From: Mucilaginibacter pankratovii
GTDB lineage: Bacteria > Bacteroidota > Bacteroidia > Sphingobacteriales > Sphingobacteriaceae
Direction of reading: 5' to 3'
Length of the DNA: 64,000 bases
Assembly (NCBI RefSeq): GCF_014773265.1
Contig: NZ_JACWMY010000003.1
Coordinates: forward strand, 1-64,000
Under the pieces are notes generated by a model. That model made no database searches and had not been told where the DNA came from. It saw only the letters and a list, made by a program, of their open reading frames with translations. Made by a program: the position numbers and the translations under genes. How positions within the stretch are numbered: the stretch's first letter is position 1; each line of letters opens with the position of its first letter. Of this stretch, positions 34,775 through 43,082 are shown piece by piece.

Positions 34775-37105
34775 CTATGGTTTCGCTACAGCCTTTATAT
34801 ATTTAGCCGTCCGCGCATCTTTTATCACACCTTTCCAGTTCAATCCATAGCCAAAATCGTAGTTGTGGCCTTCACTGTCGGTATACACCTTCATATCATG
34901 CGGTACATCTTCAAACTGCGCTTCTACGGTTTTCATATCCAAAGGCATTTGTAATGGTAATAAGGCTGATGGTTCCGCTTTACCCGTCAGGATATCCAGG
35001 CTCGCCTGGCCTTGTACGCCAAAATCTACCAGGATGGCGTTGGCTTGTTTTTCCAGTTCGGCAAAAACCATTGGGTTGCTTAAGTTTACCGATACGATCA
35101 CAGGCTTGCCTTTCATCTTAGCATAAGTATCAGTCACCATGGCCAGGTCGGTTACGTTGGTTGATGTTTCCGATTTGCCTTTGTAGCCACGGTTGGTGAA
35201 TTTTTCCAATGGGTCGCCACCGGCTAAGCTGGTTTCGCGGGCAGTTTCGGCGGTGTATTTGCCATATTGTAAAGATACCGGCAGGTAACCGTTTCCGCCG
35301 GCTTTAACATCGTCGGCATCGTAACCACCGTGGCCTATAGGGCTGGCAATAAATACCAGCGCGTAATCTGCCTCATCCGGGTTCTCGGTCACCTTAAAGT
35401 ATTTCTTCACGGTCTCCATATTTACCGGGTATTCGGTTTTCTCTGGATAAGGCATACCCAGGAAATTCTTACCCGCAGGGGTGAATTTCTTAGGCACGTA
35501 CACCGTTTTGCCGCTTTGCAAAGGCAATACGTTTGCCTTATTCTTCAGCATCACTATCGATTTTAGCTGCGCCTGGTAACCTGCTGCCATAAAACCAGCA
35601 TTCCCCACGGTTTTCTTTGTGGTTTCTACATCGAGGTAAGGGTTTTCAAACAAGCCTGTGCGGAAGCTGCCCCTTAACAAACGCAGGGCAGATCGCTCAA
35701 AACGGGCGCGCATAAATGCTTCGCCATGTTCTTTCACGCCCATCTGGTAAGCGGCTATTACCGGCACCATATCATTGTTACCGCCAAACTGGTCAACACC
35801 GGCCATCAAAATTTTGTAGTGTCGCTCGGCAAGGGTGGCTTTTTCCATCCCCCACGATTTACCGGAAAGGAAGCTGTTGATCACCGTTTCGTCGCCGGTA
35901 ACCAGCCAGTCGGTACAAACCACGCCATCATATTTGTATTTGTTGCGCAGCAGGTCGGTAATAATGTATTTGTTGTAGTTGTTGGCCACGTTCTCGTGGT
36001 TTTTGGTATCCTGGTTAAAGCTGATGGTGTAATAAGGCATCACCGCCGCGGCCATGCCTGTTTTACCTTTTAGTTTAAAGGCACCCTGGGTAAAAGGTAT
36101 AAAATGTTCCTGGAAGTTATTGCCCGGGTACACGGCATATTTACCAAAACCGTAATGCGCATCCCGGCCCCCTTCGCCGGCACCGCCGCCCGGCCAGTGT
36201 TTCACCATGGCGTTTACGCTGTTGAATCCCCAGCCGTTCTTTATTTCTTTATCTCCGGTGGAGGTTTGGAAACCATCAATGTAAGCCCTCGCCATATCGG
36301 CTGCCAGCTGCGGATCCTCGCCAAAGGTACCGCTCACACGGTTCCAGCGCGGGTCGGTAGAGATATCAACCTGTGGAGATAGTGCCGTGGCGATTCCCAG
36401 CGCGCGGTATTCCTGCGCAGCTATGCGGCCGAAATTTTCGGTAACAGATGGATCGAAAGTGGCGGCCATACCTAAGGAGCCTGGCCACATGGAAATGGTA
36501 CCGCCGGCACCGGCGTTAAATTCGGCTGTGGCTAAAGTACCATGTCTTGGATCAGAACTGTTATTGTTGGGGATACCCAGGCCAATGCCTTCTACATAGG
36601 CCTGCGCGTTGTTGTTCCATTTGGCTGCTACCTCGGGGCTTTGTACCGAGGTGATGAGCACGTGGCGCACGTTATCATTCTTTAAAAATGTTTTTTGCTG
36701 ATCGGAAAGGTCCCAGGCGTTCAGGCCGCTTTCGGCCAGCGTTTTGCCGTTATAAGTACCCGCAAACGGGCCAACCGGGATAGAGGGGATCATTTGGTGG
36801 CGGCTGTACAGCATCAGCCCGGCAATTTGCTCCACGCTCATTTTACCTGCCAGGTCTTTTGCGCGCACATCAACCGGCAAGCGCCAGTCTTCATATTTAT
36901 CCAGCTTGCCGTTTTTATTAAGGTCTTTAAAGGCCAGTCCATCAACCGTTAAAACTTTAACGCCAGATGATGCCGAGTAGCCCAGCTTTTGGCCGCCGGT
37001 GTTTACCACGGTTACCACATCGCCGTTCTTACTTTCGGTGTATTTGGTTTGTGCCGATGCCAGGGCAGGAAGCAGCACAAGCAGCGTTAGATAATTTCTT
37101 CTCAT
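34775..37105 (-). CDS. Secreted glycoside hydrolase family 3 (beta-glucosidase-like)
   Basis: A 776-residue protein with a signal peptide (cleavage near ALASAQT). The (beta/alpha)8 domain holds VKHWPGGGAGEGGRDAHY (the GH3 KH...GRDxH substrate-binding motif) and the nucleophile aspartate in YDGVVCTDW. A C-terminal alpha/beta sandwich follows (ILVDFGVQGQASLDILTGKAEPSALLPL). There is no clear fibronectin-III tail. It probably releases glucose or xylose from beta-linked oligosaccharides. An operator-like palindrome lies ~44 bases upstream of the start. Confidence 0.88.
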   Translation of the reverse strand: MRRNYLTLLVLLPALASAQTKYTESKNGDVVTVVNTGGQKLGYSASSGVKVLTVDGLAFKDLNKNGKLDKYEDWRLPVDVRAKDLAGKMSVEQIAGLMLYSRHQMIPSIPVGPFAGTYNGKTLAESGLNAWDLSDQQKTFLKNDNVRHVLITSVQSPEVAAKWNNNAQAYVEGIGLGIPNNNSSDPRHGTLATAEFNAGAGGTISMWPGSLGMAATFDPSVTENFGRIAAQEYRALGIATALSPQVDISTDPRWNRVSGTFGEDPQLAADMARAYIDGFQTSTGDKEIKNGWGFNSVNAMVKHWPGGGAGEGGRDAHYGFGKYAVYPGNNFQEHFIPFTQGAFKLKGKTGMAAAVMPYYTISFNQDTKNHENVANNYNKYIITDLLRNKYKYDGVVCTDWLVTGDETVINSFLSGKSWGMEKATLAERHYKILMAGVDQFGGNNDMVPVIAAYQMGVKEHGEAFMRARFERSALRLLRGSFRTGLFENPYLDVETTKKTVGNAGFMAAGYQAQLKSIVMLKNKANVLPLQSGKTVYVPKKFTPAGKNFLGMPYPEKTEYPVNMETVKKYFKVTENPDEADYALVFIASPIGHGGYDADDVKAGGNGYLPVSLQYGKYTAETARETSLAGGDPLEKFTNRGYKGKSETSTNVTDLAMVTDTYAKMKGKPVIVSVNLSNPMVFAELEKQANAILVDFGVQGQASLDILTGKAEPSALLPLQMPLDMKTVEAQFEDVPHDMKVYTDSEGHNYDFGYGLNWKGVIKDARTAKYIKAVAKP

Positions 37106-37148
37106 AAAAATTATTTCTATTAATTATTGGTATTCAACACAATGTGCG

Positions 37149-37175
37149 ATTATTGTGTCATTGGCACACAATAAT
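37149..37175 (-). promoter_or_regulatory. Operator-like palindrome before the GH3 gene
   Basis: ATTATTGTGT (37149-37158), a 7-base spacer, then ACACAATAAT (37166-37175) is a perfect 10-bp inverted repeat. It lies between the divergent GH3 and methyltransferase genes and could regulate either. Confidence 0.45.
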
Positions 37176-37278
37176 ATATATTATAATTTAAAATATCAAG
37201 CGTTAAAGTATTTATCTCAACTACGGGCAATTGCTCTTTAGCTACTGGCCAGCTGGTTAAACTGAAATGTAATTAGCC

Positions 37279-37286
37279 TATATTTG
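37279..37286 (+). promoter_or_regulatory. -7 box TATATTTG before the methyltransferase gene
   Basis: Exact TAnnTTTG match ending 12 bases before the ATG at 37299. It implies a very short leader and argues against a TTG start at 37284. Confidence 0.35.
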
Positions 37287-37298
37287 GGCCATACCTAT

Positions 37299-38246
37299 AT
37301 GAACAATAAAGCGCTGATAAATTGCAGGATATGCGATACGCCTGTTGAACCCAGCTACATTTTTAAAGAAATGATGTTTGGCACCCGTAAGCAATTCCCG
37401 TATGGCGAATGCCCCCATTGCGGCAGCATCCAAATAATGGACGTGCCTGCCGATATTCAGAAGCACTATCCGCCGTATTACATGGCATTTAACCAGCCCG
37501 TGCCGCCACTGAAAAGGCAGCCTTTTTTGAAACGCCTGGTAAGCCGTATGCGGATGAAGAGGAAATACAGCAAACCGAATACCGGCCCTTTGGATCTGTT
37601 AAGGCCTTTTAACACCATGCCCGGTGCAAAAATATTGGACATAGGCTGTGGTAAAGGACGGCTTATTTGCGAATTATTTAACCTCGGCTTTGAAGATGTT
37701 ACCGGCGTAGATAAATTTATAGGTAACGAAATAGACTATGGCTTTGGGGTAAAGGTGCTAAAGAAGGACCTGTCCGAACTACCATCAAACACATACGATG
37801 TGCTGATAGCCCACCACGTTTTAGAACACGTGGACGAGCAGGTTAAGGAAATGGAACAATGCCACAGGTTGTTAAAAAGCGGCGGAGTGTTTTTGATATG
37901 CGTGCCGGTATTGGGCGAGGCCTGGGATACTTACAAAGAAAACTGGGTGCAGTTAGATGCACCGAGGCATTTTGTACTGCATACCATAAACAGCATGGGA
38001 ATTTTAGCAGAGAGAACCGGCTTTAAGGTCTCGAAAACAATTTTCGACTCCACCGCGTTTCAGTTTTTGGGAAGCGAATTATACAAAAGAGATATTCCTT
38101 TAACATTACCCGATACCCATGAAGACTACCCGGTTGAACAGCTATTTACGCCGGATGAACTTACCACGTTCTGGGAAAGGTCCGCCGCATTAAATGTTGC
38201 CCATCGGGGAGATTCGGCCAGATTTTACCTGTACAAAAAACAATAA
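37299..38246 (+). CDS. Class I SAM-dependent methyltransferase with zinc-ribbon-like N-terminus
   Basis: A 315-residue protein. Four cysteines near the N-terminus (CRIC and CPHC, about residues 9-39) look like a zinc ribbon. The Rossmann core has ILDIGCGKGRLICEL as motif I, then VTGVDKF, and YDVLIAHHVLEHV as motif III. Such proteins methylate sugars, lipids or small molecules; the target is unknown. Length and layout resemble methyltransferases of polysaccharide or lipid modification. ATG 37299 is chosen because the earlier in-frame TTG falls inside the likely -7 box. Confidence 0.8.
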   Translation: MNNKALINCRICDTPVEPSYIFKEMMFGTRKQFPYGECPHCGSIQIMDVPADIQKHYPPYYMAFNQPVPPLKRQPFLKRLVSRMRMKRKYSKPNTGPLDLLRPFNTMPGAKILDIGCGKGRLICELFNLGFEDVTGVDKFIGNEIDYGFGVKVLKKDLSELPSNTYDVLIAHHVLEHVDEQVKEMEQCHRLLKSGGVFLICVPVLGEAWDTYKENWVQLDAPRHFVLHTINSMGILAERTGFKVSKTIFDSTAFQFLGSELYKRDIPLTLPDTHEDYPVEQLFTPDELTTFWERSAALNVAHRGDSARFYLYKKQ

Positions 38247-38444
38247 GGTTTCCTATTTACATGCTTAAAACGATGGTGCCAAAACAGCCAATACGCAACC
38301 GAACCAAGCCATCAGTCTAAACAAGAAAAACAAAACCAGCCCAGATATTACAAACTGCATTTGAAGGCCTAAAGTATAGCTTAATGTTTTATTTACGGTT
38401 AGCGTTTATTGACCGGAATATACTGGGCTCGACAAATAAATAGT

Positions 38445-38459
38445 GCATTAACTTAATGC
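38445..38459. other. Short palindrome in a gene-free gap
   Basis: The 312-bp gap 38247-38558 holds no gene. GCATTAA-C-TTAATGC is a perfect 7-bp palindrome ~100 bases before the next start codon and could be a regulator site; nothing else is seen there. Confidence 0.25.
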
Positions 38460-38558
38460 CCGTTGATATTGACTTTCGTTGTTTTTTGCTTATATCGCCG
38501 CCGAAATTTTTTTAAACTATTGGTAAATAATTTAAGTTTTATTATTTTCAGGGCTGGT

Positions 38559-41150
38559 ATGTGTAAAAGATTAAGCCCCTTATTGGTTTTGGCCTGCAGT
38601 GCTTTGCTGCTGCTATGTAATATATTTTCGGCAAATGCGGATACGCCCGCCGTACATATTTCTGCACGGCCAACCTGGATAAACCCTTTTAAGATTTCGG
38701 ATAAAAAACTGCCCCTAAGGCAGGTAGAGAACGGTTTCTTTTACCAGCTTTTTGAAGAGCAGATCCACGTAGAAAAACAAGCCGATTATAAACGTGTAAT
38801 ACGCGAAATTGTATCATCGGCGGGTATACAAAATGGCTCGGAGATCTCTATCTCGTTCAACCCATCTTACGAGCGGCTTGATATACACGATATCACCGTT
38901 TGGCGCAATGGCAGGGCAAGCAGCCGCCTCAACCTAAAATCATTTAAGGTTATAGCCGATGAAAAGGAATTATCCCGCTTTATTTACCAGGGCAGCTTTT
39001 CGGCTTTTTGCATATTGGATGATATCCGTAAAGGCGACCGGATAGAATATTCGTACACCATTACCGGCCGCAACCCCATCTTCGGCAGCAAATTTACCGA
39101 TGATATTTACCTGCAGCTAAACCAGCCTTACGCCCAGATATATAAGGCCCTGTTTGCATCGCCACAGCGAAAACTAAATTTTAAAGCTTTTAATAATGCG
39201 CCTGCAGCGGCCATCTCCAATAAAAACGGACTAACCTGTTACGAGTGGAATGTATTGCAAACCAAAGTACCGCCTTATGCCGATAACCAACCCGGATGGT
39301 TTGATAATTACCAGCATATACAAGTAAGCGATTACGCCACCTGGCAGGAAGTTACCGACTGGGCCTTAAAAGTAAACCCAATAGCTACCAACCTAAAAGG
39401 CAGTCTTGCTGCCAGGGTTGCCAAACTAAAAGCCGATGCAGGTGGAAACAAAGAAAAATATTTCCGCAACGCGGTGCAGATGGTGCAGGATGAGGTACGC
39501 TATATGGGTATCGAACTTGGCGAATATTCGCACCGTGCCAACACGCCGGAGCGGGTTTACAACCAACGCTATGGCGATTGTAAGGATAAAGCCCTACTAT
39601 TAGCGTCTGTTTTAATGGCAAACGGTATTGAGGCGCACATGGTATTGATCAGTTCCTCGGCGGGTAAAACATTGGGCGATTACGTTCCATCGCCTACGGT
39701 ATTTGATCATGCTACCTGCGTGGCCATCATGAACAACAAACCGGTTTATGTGGATGCCACCATTGCTTACCAGCGCGGCAGCGGTACCAATATCTATTTC
39801 CCTAATTATGTTAAAGGCCTGGTACTAAAACCTGGCACTAATGGCTTAACAAGCATTGCTCCATCAAAAAGCGGGCGGATGGTGCTTACCGAAAATTTCA
39901 TCGTGCCCGAAGATGCCAAAGGCAAAGCCGAACTGGAAGTGATATCAACCTATACCTTAAACGAGGCCGATAGGGTGCGCGATAAACTGGCATCGGGCAG
40001 CATGGCCGAAACAGAGAAATCCTACCTGAATTTTTATGCCAGAAGCTACCCGAAGATTGAATATGCTGCTGATTCGATTGCCGTGAAGGACGACACGGAG
40101 AATAACGAGCTGACCACTATTGAGCATTACAAAATTCCAAATTACTTTAAAGCGGATAAAGAGCCCGGGCAATATTACGCGTCGTTTTATGCTGCCTACA
40201 TCAATAATCAGCTGCCGGATATTAGCAGCAATTCCAAATTGCCGGTTACCCTTAACTACCCCAGCAATTTAGAGTACAAGGTTAACGTAGTAATGAACAA
40301 CGGATGGAACATAGACAAAAGCACTACCACTATCGCCCGTGATGCCTATAACTTCTCTTCGCAGATTTCGGTATTAGCAGACACGCTTACGCTCGATTAT
40401 AAATTCAGCAGCTTAAAGGGTTTTATTGCCGTTGCCGACCAGGATGAGGCGCGTACCGACTTCAAGAAGATAGCCGATGACGAACTGGGGTATAGCTTTA
40501 CCTACACGCCCGATGTAACCAAAGTGCCCTTCCACTTAAACTATTGGATGCTGGCTTTTGCTGTTGGGCTGGCCGTTTTATTAGGGCTATTGGGCGTAAG
40601 GCTTTACCGTACCGAAACGCACGGTGTGCTGTTTGCACCCGGCGCAACGTTTATACCAATTGGCGGCTGGCTCATTATTATTGCCATTGGGCTGGCCTTA
40701 ACGCCGTTTATGGTTGGTTATACCTTAATATTTGGCAATTACTTTGATGTGCGCACCTGGAACACCCATACGGCGGGTATTAACGATGCTGCATTTAAAG
40801 CCTTATTTGCGTTCGAAACCGCGGGTAACGTGTTTGCCATTTGCTACGCTGTATTCTGCCTTGTGCTGTTAATAAACAAACGCGATATCCTGCCTAAATA
40901 CATCACTGGTTTTTATGCTTATATAGCGGTATTTGCCGTGGCCGACTGCATTTTTGCCACCGCTTTAAATGGCGATGTAAGTGATGATACGGCAAGCTCG
41001 ATGGTAAGGAAGATCATTTACGCGGCTGTGTGGATCTCGTACTTCAAACGTTCGGAGCGGGTGGAGCAAACCTTTATTGTGCCTTATCCTGCGCATAATT
41101 ACGCGTACGAAAAGGCAGAAAACAACCAGGAGATAGGCACTATTGCTTAA
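38559..41150 (+). CDS. DUF3857 / transglutaminase-like protein with C-terminal DUF2569 membrane domain
   Basis: An ~863-residue envelope protein. After a signal sequence (MCKRLSPLLVLACSALLLL) come a DUF3857 beta domain (~45-220) and a transglutaminase-like core (~255-400) with the Cys of RYGDCKDKALLLASVL, the His in VFDHATCVAI and the following Asp (YVDATI). A further beta domain follows. Residues ~665-840 form about five membrane helices with the IPIGGWLI and SERVEQTF marks of DUF2569. It may be a cysteine peptidase or crosslinker anchored in the membrane. The start at 38559 is preferred over an upstream TTG. Its last 11 bases overlap the end of the convergent DUF1080 gene. Confidence 0.78.
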   Translation: MCKRLSPLLVLACSALLLLCNIFSANADTPAVHISARPTWINPFKISDKKLPLRQVENGFFYQLFEEQIHVEKQADYKRVIREIVSSAGIQNGSEISISFNPSYERLDIHDITVWRNGRASSRLNLKSFKVIADEKELSRFIYQGSFSAFCILDDIRKGDRIEYSYTITGRNPIFGSKFTDDIYLQLNQPYAQIYKALFASPQRKLNFKAFNNAPAAAISNKNGLTCYEWNVLQTKVPPYADNQPGWFDNYQHIQVSDYATWQEVTDWALKVNPIATNLKGSLAARVAKLKADAGGNKEKYFRNAVQMVQDEVRYMGIELGEYSHRANTPERVYNQRYGDCKDKALLLASVLMANGIEAHMVLISSSAGKTLGDYVPSPTVFDHATCVAIMNNKPVYVDATIAYQRGSGTNIYFPNYVKGLVLKPGTNGLTSIAPSKSGRMVLTENFIVPEDAKGKAELEVISTYTLNEADRVRDKLASGSMAETEKSYLNFYARSYPKIEYAADSIAVKDDTENNELTTIEHYKIPNYFKADKEPGQYYASFYAAYINNQLPDISSNSKLPVTLNYPSNLEYKVNVVMNNGWNIDKSTTTIARDAYNFSSQISVLADTLTLDYKFSSLKGFIAVADQDEARTDFKKIADDELGYSFTYTPDVTKVPFHLNYWMLAFAVGLAVLLGLLGVRLYRTETHGVLFAPGATFIPIGGWLIIIAIGLALTPFMVGYTLIFGNYFDVRTWNTHTAGINDAAFKALFAFETAGNVFAICYAVFCLVLLINKRDILPKYITGFYAYIAVFAVADCIFATALNGDVSDDTASSMVRKIIYAAVWISYFKRSERVEQTFIVPYPAHNYAYEKAENNQEIGTIA

Positions 41151-41988
41151 CCAGCTCTACAGGCAATTGGGTAATAGGCTGTATCATAATTTCTTTATAA
41201 AAAACCTCGGCGCCTTCAGATTGTATCTGGATTTTTCCTTTGGTAAGTGGCTGCGGTTGCCCGTTCTCCATTTGCCTGCTATGGTACAGTACCATCATCA
41301 CCTTATCGTTTATTACATGGATGCTGGTATCGCCGTTGCAATACAGGTCAAGCGTGTTCCATTCGCCTTTAGGGTTTTCGGCATCGCTGCCTTTTATACA
41401 GTGCCGCCCGGCTTTGCCTCCTTCGGCAAAAGTGTTCATCATGCCGCCAACGTTGTAAATGTAATCTTTCTCGTATCGCCTTATCACCGGTATATCGGCC
41501 ATGCCCCCGGCTACGCCCCAGTAATCGCCACTGTTACCCTGTTCTATCTGGAACTCCTGCGACCGCATCCACGCACCGTAGTCCGCGCCGTATTTGCCAA
41601 CCGAATGGTACAGCAGGCCGCTATCCATCTTCTGCCCCTTTTTTTGGCCCCAGGTAAGCGCGCCCCATTTAAACTGCAACTGTAAATGGTAATTGGCGTA
41701 TTCTTTTTTGGTGGATATGGCTCCCCAGTTTTGGCCGGAGATGCGGATAACTTTGTCGCCATCCTGTTTTACAATGGTGAAAACCAGCCTCGGGTCGGTA
41801 TTAAGGCCAATGGGTACGCCGGTAATGGGTTTGCCTTTATCGTCAAGATCGGGGCCTATGTAGGTATCCCACCCGCTGAGGTCTTTTCCGTTAAATAATT
41901 GTTCCCATTTATCAGACCGGGGCGGATTTTTAAAGCCAAAAGCAACGGCACAAAGCATCAGGGGCAGTATCAACTTGGCGGGTTTCAT
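41140..41988 (-). CDS. Secreted DUF1080 (3-keto-disaccharide hydrolase-like) protein
   Basis: A ~282-residue protein with a signal peptide (MKPAKLILPLMLCAVAFGF). The DUF1080 domain starts with WEQLFNGKDLSGWDTYIG and continues with KKEYANYHLQLQFKWG, DSGLLYHSVG and the WNTLDLYCNGDTSIHVINDK strand set, a concanavalin-like jellyroll. Relatives have been linked to cleavage of 3-keto-glycosides or to glycan binding. The start at 41988 gives the signal peptide at the very N-terminus. It overlaps the end of the DUF3857 gene tail to tail by 11 bases. Confidence 0.85.
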   Translation of the reverse strand: MKPAKLILPLMLCAVAFGFKNPPRSDKWEQLFNGKDLSGWDTYIGPDLDDKGKPITGVPIGLNTDPRLVFTIVKQDGDKVIRISGQNWGAISTKKEYANYHLQLQFKWGALTWGQKKGQKMDSGLLYHSVGKYGADYGAWMRSQEFQIEQGNSGDYWGVAGGMADIPVIRRYEKDYIYNVGGMMNTFAEGGKAGRHCIKGSDAENPKGEWNTLDLYCNGDTSIHVINDKVMMVLYHSRQMENGQPQPLTKGKIQIQSEGAEVFYKEIMIQPITQLPVELVKQ

Positions 41989-42051
41989 AATAAGGCGATT
42001 TATGTACCCAATATAATAAATATCCGCCATAAAAATCAAGCTTAAAACACT

Positions 42052-42082
42052 TCTGTTTTTTTATAAATTGAATGTAGCTTTG
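42052..42082 (+). promoter_or_regulatory. Promoter of the SGNH hydrolase gene
   Basis: TAGCTTTG (42075-42082) is an exact -7 match 26 bases before the ATG. TCTG at 42052-42055 with a 19-base spacing could serve as the -33 box (consensus TTTG). Confidence 0.45.
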
Positions 42083-42108
42083 CCTATCCACACATTAAGC
42101 CTGTTGTA

Positions 42109-42834
42109 ATGAAATTAGCCCTGTTGTTGCCGGCCCTGTTACTATCAACTACCCTGGTTGCCCAGCAAGCGCCCGATACAGTTAAGAAAGCTATAGCGGT
42201 AAAAGAAGACTTTAGCGACGACTGGGCCGACCTGCGCCATTATGAAGCCGAAAATAAAGCGCTCCCCTTCCCCGCACCGGGCGATAAGCGTGTGGTTTTT
42301 TTAGGGAGTTCTATTTTTGAGCGCTGGAAAGCCCTGGTGCCCGAATATTTTAATAATAAACAATACATCAACCGCGGCATAAGCGGGCAGATCTCGCCGC
42401 AATTACTGCTCCGTTTCAGGCAGGATGTGATAAACCTTAACCCGGCGGCGGTAATTATACTGGCGGGCAGTAACGATCTTGCAGGTACACAGGGGCATGT
42501 AACCATCAACCGCATTATGGATAACATCCGCTCGATGGTGGAACTGGCACAACTGAACCATATTAAAGTGATACTATGCGCCTACCTGCCCGTGTACGAA
42601 TACCCCTGGCGAAAAGGCCTTGAGCCAGCCGGTAAGATCATAGCGCTTAACAAACAGATAACAGACTTCGCTGCTGCCAACAACATCACCCTGCTTGATT
42701 ATTTTACCCCGCTTGCAGATAGCCGCAACGGCCAAAAAGCCGAACTAACCCTCGATGGTGTGCACCCTAATGTGGCTGGCTATAAAATTATGGCCGGGGC
42801 AACGGATAAAGCCATAAAAAAGGCGCTGAAATAA
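42109..42834 (+). CDS. Secreted SGNH/GDSL hydrolase
   Basis: A 241-residue protein with a signal peptide (cleavage near TTLVAQQ). All four SGNH blocks are visible: the Ser in FLGSSIF (~Ser68), Gly in RGISGQ, Asn in LAGSNDL and the Asp-His pair in DGVHPN. This family hydrolyses esters such as acetyl groups on sugars or acyl lipids. Its own promoter and the divergent DUF1080 gene suggest an independent unit. A carbohydrate esterase role is likely but unproven. Confidence 0.9.
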   Translation: MKLALLLPALLLSTTLVAQQAPDTVKKAIAVKEDFSDDWADLRHYEAENKALPFPAPGDKRVVFLGSSIFERWKALVPEYFNNKQYINRGISGQISPQLLLRFRQDVINLNPAAVIILAGSNDLAGTQGHVTINRIMDNIRSMVELAQLNHIKVILCAYLPVYEYPWRKGLEPAGKIIALNKQITDFAAANNITLLDYFTPLADSRNGQKAELTLDGVHPNVAGYKIMAGATDKAIKKALK

Positions 42835-43021
42835 GACTCCTTTTTAATTTTATTTACCACGTTTTAGAAACCTTATACCGGCTGCAACGTACAACAAGCT
42901 ACCAATTTTGCCAGCATCATCTGTTTATTTACAGATAGTTGCAAAAAACTCAATTTAAGTAGCTATAGTACTGTATGTTAACAATAAACTGTACCGGTAA
43001 AAATAAACCGCTATTAATATT

Positions 43022-43029
43022 TAGCTTTG
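43022..43029 (+). promoter_or_regulatory. -7 box TAGCTTTG before the PAS sensor gene
   Basis: The same octamer as before the SGNH gene, 53 bases before the ATG; the -33 region is unclear. The rest of the 248-bp gap 42835-43082 shows no gene. Confidence 0.35.
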
Positions 43030-43082
43030 TTTATAGCCACTCGTCCCCCCGTTTAGCTCCTTTTAGTTTTTGATTCTGTTGC

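Noticed and set aside
41143..41685. A 180-codon open frame on the plus strand inside the DUF1080 gene
   Set aside because: It is a shadow of the minus-strand gene, which has a signal peptide and clear domain motifs.
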